Notes under the pieces: model-generated
Seen by the model: only the letters and a program-made list of their open reading frames with translations
Databases searched by the model: none
What the model was told of the DNA's origin: nothing
In this document: positions 1 through 5,839 of the stretch, piece by piece
Numbering within the stretch: the first letter of the stretch is position 1
Layout: every line of letters starts with the position of its first letter
Translations under genes and position numbers: made by a program
Source of the DNA: Stenotrophobium sp040387055
Lineage (GTDB): Bacteria; Pseudomonadota; Gammaproteobacteria; Nevskiales; Nevskiaceae
Assembly (NCBI GenBank): GCA_040387055.1
Contig: JAZKEM010000033.1
Coordinates: 1 to 13,195 of the forward strand
Reading direction: 5' to 3'
Length of the DNA: 13,195 nucleotides

Positions 1-830
1 AAACCCGCATTCGGATAGCAGGAGACATGGCAATCGGCGAGGCGCGACAGTTCGGCGATGTAAGGGCGCATGTCCTTGCCACCGAGCGCGCAGTTGAGGC
101 CGACGGCTAGTGGCTTGGCGTGACGAATCGAGTTCCAGAATGCTTCGGTGACCTGACCTGTCAGCGTACGTCCGGAGGCATCGGTAATCGTGCCGGAGAT
201 GATGACCGGCAAACGTAGATCGAGTTCTTCGAACAAGGTTTCGACGGCAAAGATCGCGGCCTTGGCGTTGAGTGTGTCGAAAATGGTTTCGATCAACAGA
301 ATATCGGCGCCGCCATCAATCAGGCCGCGCGACTGTTCGATGTAAGCGGTGACGAGTTCGTCGTAGCTGACATTGCGGAAGCCCGGATCATTCACATCTG
401 GTGAGATGCTGGCGGTGCGGCTGGTCGGGCCGATCGAGCCGACGACAAAGCGCGGCTTCTCCGGCGTGCTGAATTCGTCGCAGGCCTTGCGCGCCAGTTT
501 TGCGGCTTCGATATTCAGCTCATACGCCAGCGCTTCCATACCGTAGTCGTGCATGCCGATGCTGGTGGAGCTGAAGGTGTTGGTCTCGATCATGTCCGCG
601 CCCGCGGCCAGATACTGGCGGTGGATCTGGAAAATGATATCGGGCTGGGTCAGCACCAACAGATCGTTATTGCCCTTGATGTCGCTAGGCCAATCCGCAA
701 AGCGTTTGCCGCGAAAATGCTCTTCCTCAAGCTTGTGGCGCTGGATCATCGTGCCCATGGCGCCGTCCAGCACCAGGATGCGTTTCGGCAGCAGAGATTC
801 CAGAACTTTAAACGAGGGATGTAGGCGCAT
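1..830 (-). CDS. metH: Methionine synthase, homocysteine-binding domain (5' part, runs off the window)
   Basis: Cobalamin-dependent methionine synthase transfers a methyl group from methyltetrahydrofolate via cobalamin to homocysteine in the cytoplasm. The 276 residues visible are the N-terminal homocysteine S-methyltransferase barrel. They match E. coli MetH closely as I remember it: LDGAMGTMIQ near residue 21, KGNNDLLVLTQPD at 52-64, ETNTFSSTS at 82-90, ISPDVNDPGFRN at 142-153, ETIFDTLNAKAA at 181-192 and GLNCALG at 244-250. Cys247 in that last motif is the first of the three zinc ligands; the Cys-Cys pair lies beyond the window. The ATG at 828-830 gives the expected N-terminus, though its ribosome-binding site is weak. 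The gene is divergent from alkB. Whether it encodes full-length MetH or only the short half of a split MetH, as occurs in some proteobacteria, cannot be seen here. Confidence 0.96.
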   Translation of the reverse strand, partial: MRLHPSFKVLESLLPKRILVLDGAMGTMIQRHKLEEEHFRGKRFADWPSDIKGNNDLLVLTQPDIIFQIHRQYLAAGADMIETNTFSSTSIGMHDYGMEALAYELNIEAAKLARKACDEFSTPEKPRFVVGSIGPTSRTASISPDVNDPGFRNVSYDELVTAYIEQSRGLIDGGADILLIETIFDTLNAKAAIFAVETLFEELDLRLPVIISGTITDASGRTLTGQVTEAFWNSIRHAKPLAVGLNCALGGKDMRPYIAELSRLADCHVSCYPNAG

Positions 831-867
831 GGCGGCAGGTACACATATAAGGTGTGGCAAGCGGGAA

Positions 868-873
868 ATTATA
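868..873 (-). promoter_or_regulatory. Candidate -10 box for metH
   Basis: Read on the minus strand, these six bases are a perfect TATAAT, about 38 bases upstream of the metH start codon. No good TTGACA-like -35 lies 16-18 bases further upstream, so an activator may be needed. The flanking stretch TATCCGCATAAAGGAATA is a rough inverted repeat (TATCC/GGAATA) and could be an operator; that is inference. A start near 861 would leave only about 30 bases of leader, too short for a riboswitch. Confidence 0.4.
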
Positions 874-880
874 TTCCTTT

Positions 881-923
881 ATGCGGATAGACGGATGCTT
901 TGAGCGTCCAATCTGTTCCGCAT
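881..923. repeat. Nested inverted repeat in the metH/alkB divergent region
   Basis: The outer arms are ATGCGGA (881-887) and TCCGCAT (917-923). Nested inside are GACG (890-893) and CGTC (905-908). The element lies just upstream of the candidate metH -10 box and about 70 bases before the candidate alkB -35. It could be a regulator site affecting either gene. The spacing between arms is long, so chance cannot be excluded. Confidence 0.3.
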
Positions 924-993
924 CTTGTCGCAAATGTGGGTTCCTTGTCTGCCCGGGTAGGTAAAAGTGAGCGTGGGTAGGCACTTAAGGGTG

Positions 994-1022
994 TTGACCT
1001 TGCTAAATCCGAGGCATAGCTT
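994..1022 (+). promoter_or_regulatory. Candidate sigma-70 promoter for alkB
   Basis: TTGACC (994-999) is a good -35 match, followed by a 17-base spacer and TAGCTT (1017-1022), a weak -10. Transcription would start near 1029, about 50 bases before the chosen alkB start codon. The weak -10 would suit an activated promoter, but no known operator is recognised. Confidence 0.35.
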
Positions 1023-1077
1023 GGAGCGCAGTCCAGTCATCGCCATGCCCGATGACCACGACACAGGGAGGTGGGGG

Positions 1078-2241
1078 ATGACAACTGCAACGCTATTGCC
1101 TGCGCAGTGGACTGACAGCAAGCGCTATTTATGGCTGCTGGGAATTCCAATGACGCTGCTGCCGCTATTCGGTGGCCTGCTGGTGAATATGACCGGCAAC
1201 GCGCTGTTCTGGTGGATGCCGATCGCTTTTGTTTATGGCCTGATCCCATTTCTAGATTGGTTGATCGGCGCGGACACCAGCAACCCGCCTGACGAGGCTG
1301 TACCCACGCTCGAAAAAGATCGCTACTACCGCTGGGCGGTCTACCTTGCTGTGCCACTGCAATACGTTTCGTTTACTTATGGCGTTTGGGTTGTCGCCAC
1401 CCACGATCTGGCTTGGTATTCATGGCTGGGATTGGCGATGAGCGTGGGCATGGTCGGCGGCATAGGCATTAACACCGCGCATGAGCTGGGCCATAAAACG
1501 GATTCTTTCGAGCGTTGGCTGGCCAAGATCTCTTTGGCGCAAACCGCTTACGGTCAGTTCTTCGTCGAACATCCACGCGGCCATCATGTGCGTGTGGCGA
1601 CGCCGGAAGATCCGGCGACTTCCCGTTTCGGTGAAAGCTTCTGGGAGTTTTATCCGCGTGTCGTCATCGGCAGTCATATTTCAGCTTGGCGCTTGGAGCG
1701 CGAGCGACTGACGCGTCACCGTAAATCCGTTTGGCACTGGAGTAACCACAATCTTCAGGCTTGGGCGATCAGCGTCGTTTTATACGGTGCGTTGACGGCC
1801 TTGTTTGGCTGGAAAGTCCTGCCGTTTATTTTGCTACAGGCCTTTTACGGCTCCAGCTTGTTGGAAGCAGTGAACTATGTGGAGCACTACGGGCTTTGCC
1901 GTCAGCGCATGAAAAATGGGCATTACGAGCGCTGCCAGCCCAAGCATTCCTGGAACAGCAATCACACTGTCACCAATTTGATGCTGTACCAACTGCAACG
2001 CCACTCAGATCACCACGCCAACCCCACGCGCCCCTACCAAGCCCTGCGCCATTTTGATGAAAGCCCCCAGCTCCCTTCCGGCTACGCCTCGATGGTGCTG
2101 CTGGCCTATATGACCCCGATCTGGTTTGCGGTGATGAACCCGCGCGTGGTCGCCCACTACGGTGGCGATATGGCCAAAGCCAATATCAAACCCTCTTTGC
2201 GGCGCAAAGTGATCGCCCAATATCGAGAGCTTGCGGCATAA
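1078..2241 (+). CDS. alkB: Alkane 1-monooxygenase (AlkB family)
   Basis: Integral-membrane di-iron enzyme that hydroxylates the terminal carbon of n-alkanes, using O2 and electrons passed from rubredoxin reductase through rubredoxin. The 387-residue product has the full AlkB histidine signature: HELGHK (135-140), EHPRGHH (164-170), NYVEHYG (266-272) and LQRHSDHH (306-313). Hydrophobic segments near 17-35, 41-63, 86-106, 112-132 and 226-258 fit the six-helix membrane fold. Length is typical of the family (about 380-415). ATG 1078 is chosen because GGGAGGTG lies just upstream. The frame stays open upstream to a GTG at 967 and an ATG at 1045, but those have poor ribosome-binding sites and would add a non-homologous polar extension. 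The NYVEHYG motif favours alkane hydroxylase over xylene monooxygenase. The chain-length range cannot be read from sequence alone. Confidence 0.95.
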   Translation: MTTATLLPAQWTDSKRYLWLLGIPMTLLPLFGGLLVNMTGNALFWWMPIAFVYGLIPFLDWLIGADTSNPPDEAVPTLEKDRYYRWAVYLAVPLQYVSFTYGVWVVATHDLAWYSWLGLAMSVGMVGGIGINTAHELGHKTDSFERWLAKISLAQTAYGQFFVEHPRGHHVRVATPEDPATSRFGESFWEFYPRVVIGSHISAWRLERERLTRHRKSVWHWSNHNLQAWAISVVLYGALTALFGWKVLPFILLQAFYGSSLLEAVNYVEHYGLCRQRMKNGHYERCQPKHSWNSNHTVTNLMLYQLQRHSDHHANPTRPYQALRHFDESPQLPSGYASMVLLAYMTPIWFAVMNPRVVAHYGGDMAKANIKPSLRRKVIAQYRELAA

Positions 2242-2256
2242 TAGGCACATTAACCG

Positions 2257-2290
2257 GCGGCGCAGCCTGTTGGCCGCGCCGCTTTTTATT
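2257..2290 (+). terminator. Rho-independent terminator-like hairpin after alkB
   Basis: GCGGCGC (2257-2263) pairs with GCGCCGC (2276-2282). A mismatch is followed by three further inner pairs (GCC/GGC) around a TGTT loop, and the hairpin is followed by TTTTTATT (2283-2290). It begins 15 bases after the alkB stop and ends 22 bases before the rubredoxin start, so it should reduce or regulate read-through between the two. Confidence 0.75.
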
Positions 2291-2312
2291 GTCCCGTGTA
2301 CGAGAAGCTGTC

Positions 2313-2477
2313 ATGAAAAAGTGGCGTTGCCTGATTTGCGATTATGTTTACGACGAAGCCGTTGGCGTGCCCGATGAAGGCATCCCTGCAGGCACCCGCT
2401 GGGAAGACGTGCCAGATACCTGGACCTGCCCCGATTGCGGCGCCGGTAAATCCGACTTCATGATGGTCGAGGTCTAA
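2313..2477 (+). CDS. rubA: Rubredoxin
   Basis: Small cytoplasmic Fe(SCys)4 electron carrier of 54 residues, the usual size. Iron ligands are Cys6 and Cys9 (CLIC) and Cys39 and Cys42 (CPDCG). Typical family features are DYVYDEAVG after the first pair, PAGTRWEDVPDTWTCP before the second, and KSDF near the end. Its position after alkB makes it the likely electron donor to the alkane hydroxylase; a rubredoxin reductase is not in the window. From memory, alkane-hydroxylase-competent rubredoxins lack an Arg directly after the second CxxCG, and there is none here (CPDCGAGK). ATG 2313 begins the standard MKKWRC N-terminus; GAGAAG lies 5 bases upstream. A terminator-like hairpin separates it from alkB, while ppnP starts on the next base after its stop. 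Confidence 0.95.
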   Translation: MKKWRCLICDYVYDEAVGVPDEGIPAGTRWEDVPDTWTCPDCGAGKSDFMMVEV

Positions 2478-2789
2478 ATGTCCCAGTTCGACCAAGTTAG
2501 CGTTGTTAAAAAAGCCAACGTCTATTTCGACGGCAAGTGCGTCAGCCACACCGTATTACTGGCAGACGGCACGCGTAAAAGCGTCGGCGTCATTCTGCCG
2601 TCCAAGCTCACCTTCGGCACCGGCGCTCCAGAAATCATGGAACTGATCGAAGGTCGCTGCCTCGTGAAGCTGGCTGGCGAGACGGAATTCAAAGAGTACA
2701 AAGGCGGCCAGTCGTTTGATGCACCGGGCAATTCGTCCTTTGATATCGAAACGCTGGAAACGCTGCATTACGTTTGTCACTTTGCTTAA
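2478..2789 (+). CDS. ppnP: Pyrimidine/purine nucleoside phosphorylase PpnP (DUF1255, YaiE family)
   Basis: Small cupin-fold enzyme that splits nucleosides with phosphate into free base and ribose-1-phosphate, for salvage. The 103-residue product aligns with E. coli PpnP (94 residues) along its length: NVYFDGKCVSHTV, KSVGVILPSKLTFGTGAPEIM, then EYKGGQSFDAPGNSSFDI and a terminal YVCHF. The KSVGV and FDAPGNSSF segments are the most recognisable. ATG 2478 directly follows the rubredoxin stop codon (2475-2477), so translation is probably coupled. A strong terminator ends the pair 18 bases downstream. There is no obvious metabolic link between nucleoside salvage and rubredoxin. Confidence 0.9.
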   Translation: MSQFDQVSVVKKANVYFDGKCVSHTVLLADGTRKSVGVILPSKLTFGTGAPEIMELIEGRCLVKLAGETEFKEYKGGQSFDAPGNSSFDIETLETLHYVCHFA

Positions 2790-2806
2790 AAGCGAAGCAG
2801 CTTTAC

Positions 2807-2835
2807 AAAAAACCGGCCTAGTGCCGGTTTTTTTT
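2807..2835 (+). terminator. Rho-independent terminator after ppnP
   Basis: CCGGC (2813-2817) and GCCGG (2823-2827) form a five-pair core with loop CTAGT. Flanking A (2807-2812) and T (2828-2835) runs extend the stem and supply an eight-T tract. The matching A-run means it could also work on the minus strand. The 15-base core is identical to that of the terminator at 3970. Confidence 0.88.
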
Positions 2836-3061
2836 ATGTACAGGATGTACGGTACCTCCGCGGGCGCATGGATGCGCAAGAGCGGAGGCGTTCGCGCAGA
2901 AAAGTCACCTCTAAATGGAGCGCACGAGCAACGAACGTGCGATATCCGACAGACGTGCATCCATAAATCCCTATCCTGCGTAAAGAAATCATAAGGACTT
3001 CCGATTGGGCGTGCCCAGCTGGATCTTTTACCTGTGAAATCGAACACAAATGGAGATGATC
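2836..3061. other. Gene-free gap with strong hairpins (possible leader or small RNA)
   Basis: No convincing protein gene lies in these 226 bases. A compound hairpin spans 2855-2888: CCTCCGC (2855-2861) pairs with GCGGAGG (2882-2888), and inside it GCGCAT (2864-2869) pairs with ATGCGC (2872-2877). A second hairpin is CGCACG (2921-2926) with CGTGCG (2936-2941), and a short palindrome TGGGCGTGCCCA lies at 3006-3017. The lipoprotein promoter must lie here, but I cannot identify a good -35/-10 pair. The structures could be a 5' leader, a small RNA or intergenic repeat remnants. Confidence 0.4.
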
Positions 3062-3949
3062 ATGCGCAAGAATGCGATTTGGGCTTTTAGCTTGACCGTG
3101 CTGGCTGCGGCAGCAGTAGCGGGCTGTGATGATGCAGATATTACGGCGGGAACAGATGGGCTGGGCTCGTGCACGCCAGAAACAACGCTGCTAGCGGCTA
3201 CTGAAGCCGGCAAATTGATCACTTTCAAGAGCACCGACCCTACAACTTCACTGAGCAGCGTGACTATTACTGGTCTTGGTGGTGCAGGAGTTGCGGGTAT
3301 GGATGTGCGTCCTGCAACTGGCACGATCTACCTGTTTAGCACCGATTCAAAACTCTATACCGTGACCACGGCTGGCGTGGCGACGCAAGTTGGTGCTATG
3401 TCTTATCCGGAATACACCAGCGTTGGTGGTTTTAACTTCAACCCTGTGCCTGACCGCATTCGTCCAATCAACGCAAATGGAAGCGTCAACAAACGCGTTC
3501 ACCCAGATACCGGCGCGGTTCCGTTTACCGATACCGCGCTGGCCTATGCTCCGACCGACGTCAATGTGGGCCAAAGCTTTGCGCTTCGCGGCATGGCCTA
3601 CAAGGCAGCTGCGGCTGGTGTCACCACGGCCTATGTCATCGATGCGACGCAGAACGTGCTGGCAACTTTGGGTAGCGTGAATGGCTCGCCTCAGTCCCCA
3701 AATGGCGGGCAACTCTTCACAGTCGGCGCTTTGGGTGTCGATGTTTCTACCGATGTAACGCAGCAGACGTTTGAGGTCGATGGCCCAAATGGTGTTGGTT
3801 ACTTCGTGCATGAAGGCAATGTCCGCACGTTGCGCCAGGTTGATCTGGGCACTGGCACCAGCAAGCCTTGCGGCGCCACAGTGCCTGCTGTCGGCGGTGG
3901 TCAGTTGTCGATTAAAGCGATGACGGTTGTATTGCCTATTGCTCCGTAA
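3062..3949 (+). CDS. DUF4394 domain lipoprotein
   Basis: The 295-residue product is a predicted exported lipoprotein of unknown function. Residues 1-21 form a signal peptide ending in the lipobox VAGC, with Cys22 as the lipidated residue. The rest resembles DUF4394, a beta-propeller-like repeat family: GMDVRPATGTIYLFSTDSKL, GGFNFNPVPDRIRPINANGS, then VHPDTGAV and LFTVGALGVD are hallmark segments. ATG 3062 is preferred over ATG 3050 because GGAG (3052-3055) sits six bases before it and the resulting N-terminus is MRKN. Asp at +2 and +3 after the Cys would favour inner-membrane retention under the E. coli Lol rule, which may not apply in this host. It stands alone between two terminators, so it is probably monocistronic. 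No enzymatic motif is visible. Confidence 0.85.
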   Translation: MRKNAIWAFSLTVLAAAAVAGCDDADITAGTDGLGSCTPETTLLAATEAGKLITFKSTDPTTSLSSVTITGLGGAGVAGMDVRPATGTIYLFSTDSKLYTVTTAGVATQVGAMSYPEYTSVGGFNFNPVPDRIRPINANGSVNKRVHPDTGAVPFTDTALAYAPTDVNVGQSFALRGMAYKAAAAGVTTAYVIDATQNVLATLGSVNGSPQSPNGGQLFTVGALGVDVSTDVTQQTFEVDGPNGVGYFVHEGNVRTLRQVDLGTGTSKPCGATVPAVGGGQLSIKAMTVVLPIAP

Positions 3950-3969
3950 GTCATACGTGAGATCAGAAA

Positions 3970-3993
3970 CGCCGGCCTAGTGCCGGCGTTTTT
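3970..3993 (+). terminator. Rho-independent terminator after the DUF4394 gene
   Basis: CGCCGGC (3970-3976) pairs perfectly with GCCGGCG (3982-3988) around the loop CTAGT, followed by TTTTT (3989-3993). It starts 21 bases after the stop codon. It shares the 15-base core CCGGCCTAGTGCCGG with the terminator after ppnP. Confidence 0.88.
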
Positions 3994-4054
3994 GTTGGGC
4001 GTGAGCAAATGCACGCAATCCGGTTACAGTGCAGCCATAGCATTGGGAGCGCGC

Positions 4055-5521
4055 ATGAAACTTTTGATCAAGATTGCTGTGGCTGGACTGGTTGTGATTG
4101 CCACGATTCTGGCGTGGAACACTGCGCATCTGCCCGCGCCTGCAGCGCAGGTCACAACGACAAAGCTATTGGATGTTGATGCGACCGCCAGTGCGCAACG
4201 TTTGGCTGGCGCGATTCGCATCCCAACCATCTCTTTTGAAAACCGCAGTGATATCGACATCAAGCAGTTCGATGCGCTTGCCAGTTATCTGCAAAATAAT
4301 TTCCCAAAAACGCACGCCGCATTAACGCGTGAACGTCTCGATGGCGGCAGCTTGCTTTACTCCTGGCCTGGCAAAGATCTCAAGGCCAAACCGATCTTGT
4401 TGCTGGCGCATATGGATGTTGTCCCGGTAGAGCCGGGCACGGAAAAACAATGGACTCATGCGCCGTTCTCCGGCGAGATTGCCGATGGATTCATCTGGGG
4501 GCGTGGCGCCTTGGACGACAAAGGCAATATGGTCGCCTTGCTCGAAGGCGTTGAAACTTTGTTGTCGCAAGGCTTCAAGCCAAGCCGCACGATTTATCTG
4601 GCCTTTGGTCACGACGAAGAAATTGGTGGCGATCAGGGCGCCGTCAAAATGGCTGCGTTATTGAAGTCACGTGGCGTCAAAGCAGAGTTCTCACTCGATG
4701 AAGGCGGCGCAATCACGCAAGGCGTTATTGCGGGCGTTGATAAGCCTGTTGCGTCGATCATGGTTGCTGAAAAAGGCTACGTCTCTTTTCGCTTAACCGC
4801 GCGCGCAAAGGGTGGTCATTCATCAATGCCACCTTCGGACACTGCAGTGGGCGATCTCTCCCGTGCTGTTGCGCGTGTGCAGGCAAAGCGTATGCCCGGA
4901 CACTTAACGCCGCCCGTGAATGAAATGCTGAATCGACTTGCGCCAGAAATGCCCTTGGCGCGTCGTGTGCTGATGGCGAATCGTTGGCTGTTCGAGCCCT
5001 TGTTGATACGCGCCATGTCAGCCGCGCCAGTGAGCAGCGCTTTAGTGCGAACCACCACAGCGCCGACCATGTTGCGTGCGGGCATCAAAGACAATGTTTT
5101 GCCTACAGAAGCTTATGCCGTGATTAATTTCCGTTTGTTGCCGGGCGATACGGTCAAAGATGTTGAAGATCATTTGCGTGATGTCATCGATGACGAGCAC
5201 ATCGAGATTGAGGTAGACGGGCATATGGTCAGCGAGGCCTCGCCAGTTTCAGATGCGCGGAGCGCAAGCTTTGCTGTAATCGAAAAAACAGTAAACCAAG
5301 TATTTCCGGAGGCGTTGGTCAGTACTGGCATCGTTACCGGCGCAACGGATAATCGCCACTACACGGATGTATTCGAGAGTCGCTACAACTTCTCGCCAAA
5401 TCTCTTTCGGCCAGAAGATCTGGCGCGCGTGCATGGCGCGAACGAACGCATTGCCGTGCAGTCTTATGTCAGCATGATTCGTTTCTACGCGCAGCTGATA
5501 CAAAACGCGGCAGGCGTGTAG
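4055..5521 (+). CDS. Membrane-anchored M20 family metallopeptidase (PM20D1/carboxypeptidase S-like)
   Basis: Di-zinc exopeptidase or amidohydrolase of 488 residues. An N-terminal hydrophobic segment (about 4-21) is a signal anchor or uncleaved signal, placing the enzyme on the periplasmic side. M20 metal and catalytic residues are present: His119 and Asp121 in AHMDVVPVEPG, Asp154 in GRGALDDKGN, Glu188-Glu189 in GHDEEIGG, Asp215 in SLDEGG, and His460 in ARVHGANERI. The lid/dimerisation domain begins near KGGHSSMPP (252-260). Length and the GHDEE and SLDEGG motifs favour the carboxypeptidase S/PM20D1 branch over ArgE or DapE. ATG 4055 is chosen for its GGGAG site (4045-4049) and the good signal it begins. 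An earlier start at 3980 would lie inside the preceding terminator. It overlaps yggU by one base and is followed by a peptide transporter, consistent with a role on short or N-acyl peptides (inference). Confidence 0.9.
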   Translation: MKLLIKIAVAGLVVIATILAWNTAHLPAPAAQVTTTKLLDVDATASAQRLAGAIRIPTISFENRSDIDIKQFDALASYLQNNFPKTHAALTRERLDGGSLLYSWPGKDLKAKPILLLAHMDVVPVEPGTEKQWTHAPFSGEIADGFIWGRGALDDKGNMVALLEGVETLLSQGFKPSRTIYLAFGHDEEIGGDQGAVKMAALLKSRGVKAEFSLDEGGAITQGVIAGVDKPVASIMVAEKGYVSFRLTARAKGGHSSMPPSDTAVGDLSRAVARVQAKRMPGHLTPPVNEMLNRLAPEMPLARRVLMANRWLFEPLLIRAMSAAPVSSALVRTTTAPTMLRAGIKDNVLPTEAYAVINFRLLPGDTVKDVEDHLRDVIDDEHIEIEVDGHMVSEASPVSDARSASFAVIEKTVNQVFPEALVSTGIVTGATDNRHYTDVFESRYNFSPNLFRPEDLARVHGANERIAVQSYVSMIRFYAQLIQNAAGV

Positions 5522-5799
5522 TGACGACAGCGGTACGTCTCAATTTGAAAGTGGCACCCAAGTCTTCGCGCAATGCCATCACCGGCTGGATGGGTGACAC
5601 ACTCAAGCTGTCGGTGACCACCGCGCCGGAAAAAGGCAAGGCGAATCAGATGGTGATTGACGTGCTGGCAGAGGCTTTGAACGTATCGCGCTCCAGCATC
5701 AGCATCGTTCGGGGTGAGACGGCGACAACGAAGCTTGTGGAAATTACTCACCTGACAGACGCAGAAATTTTTAGACGGCTGAACAAACCGGTAACCTAG
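5521..5799 (+). CDS. yggU: YggU/DUF167 family protein (UPF0235)
   Basis: Small cytoplasmic protein of 92 residues from a widespread family of unresolved function. Family marks are LNLKVAPKSSRNAITGW (8-24), LKLSVTTAPEKGKAN (28-42) and the later segment SISIVRGETATTKLVEI. The GTG start at 5521-5523 shares its G with the TAG stop of the M20 peptidase (TAGTG), so translation is likely coupled. Elsewhere in proteobacteria yggU commonly sits beside yggT or yggS; that neighbourhood is absent here. The transporter gene follows after 40 bases with no terminator, so all three genes may share a transcript. Confidence 0.9.
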   Translation: MTTAVRLNLKVAPKSSRNAITGWMGDTLKLSVTTAPEKGKANQMVIDVLAEALNVSRSSISIVRGETATTKLVEITHLTDAEIFRRLNKPVT

Positions 5800-5839
5800 G
5801 CTTCAAGCAACAACACCAGCATCGGGGAGCGCGTAACAA

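Noticed and set aside
831..960. Possible SAM or SAH riboswitch ahead of metH
   Set aside because: The minus-strand sequence matches none of the riboswitch cores I know, and the likely -10 box would leave only about 30 bases of leader.
967..1077. Longer AlkB starting at GTG 967 or ATG 1045
   Set aside because: Neither start has a good ribosome-binding site, the added residues do not look like AlkB, and ATG 1078 has a strong GGGAGGTG site.
2556..3047. 163-codon minus-strand open frame across ppnP and the following gap
   Set aside because: It runs through ppnP and through a strong terminator, and shows no recognisable domain.
3980..4054. Longer M20 peptidase starting at 3980
   Set aside because: That start lies inside the terminator hairpin of the preceding gene; ATG 4055 has a proper ribosome-binding site and begins a good membrane anchor.
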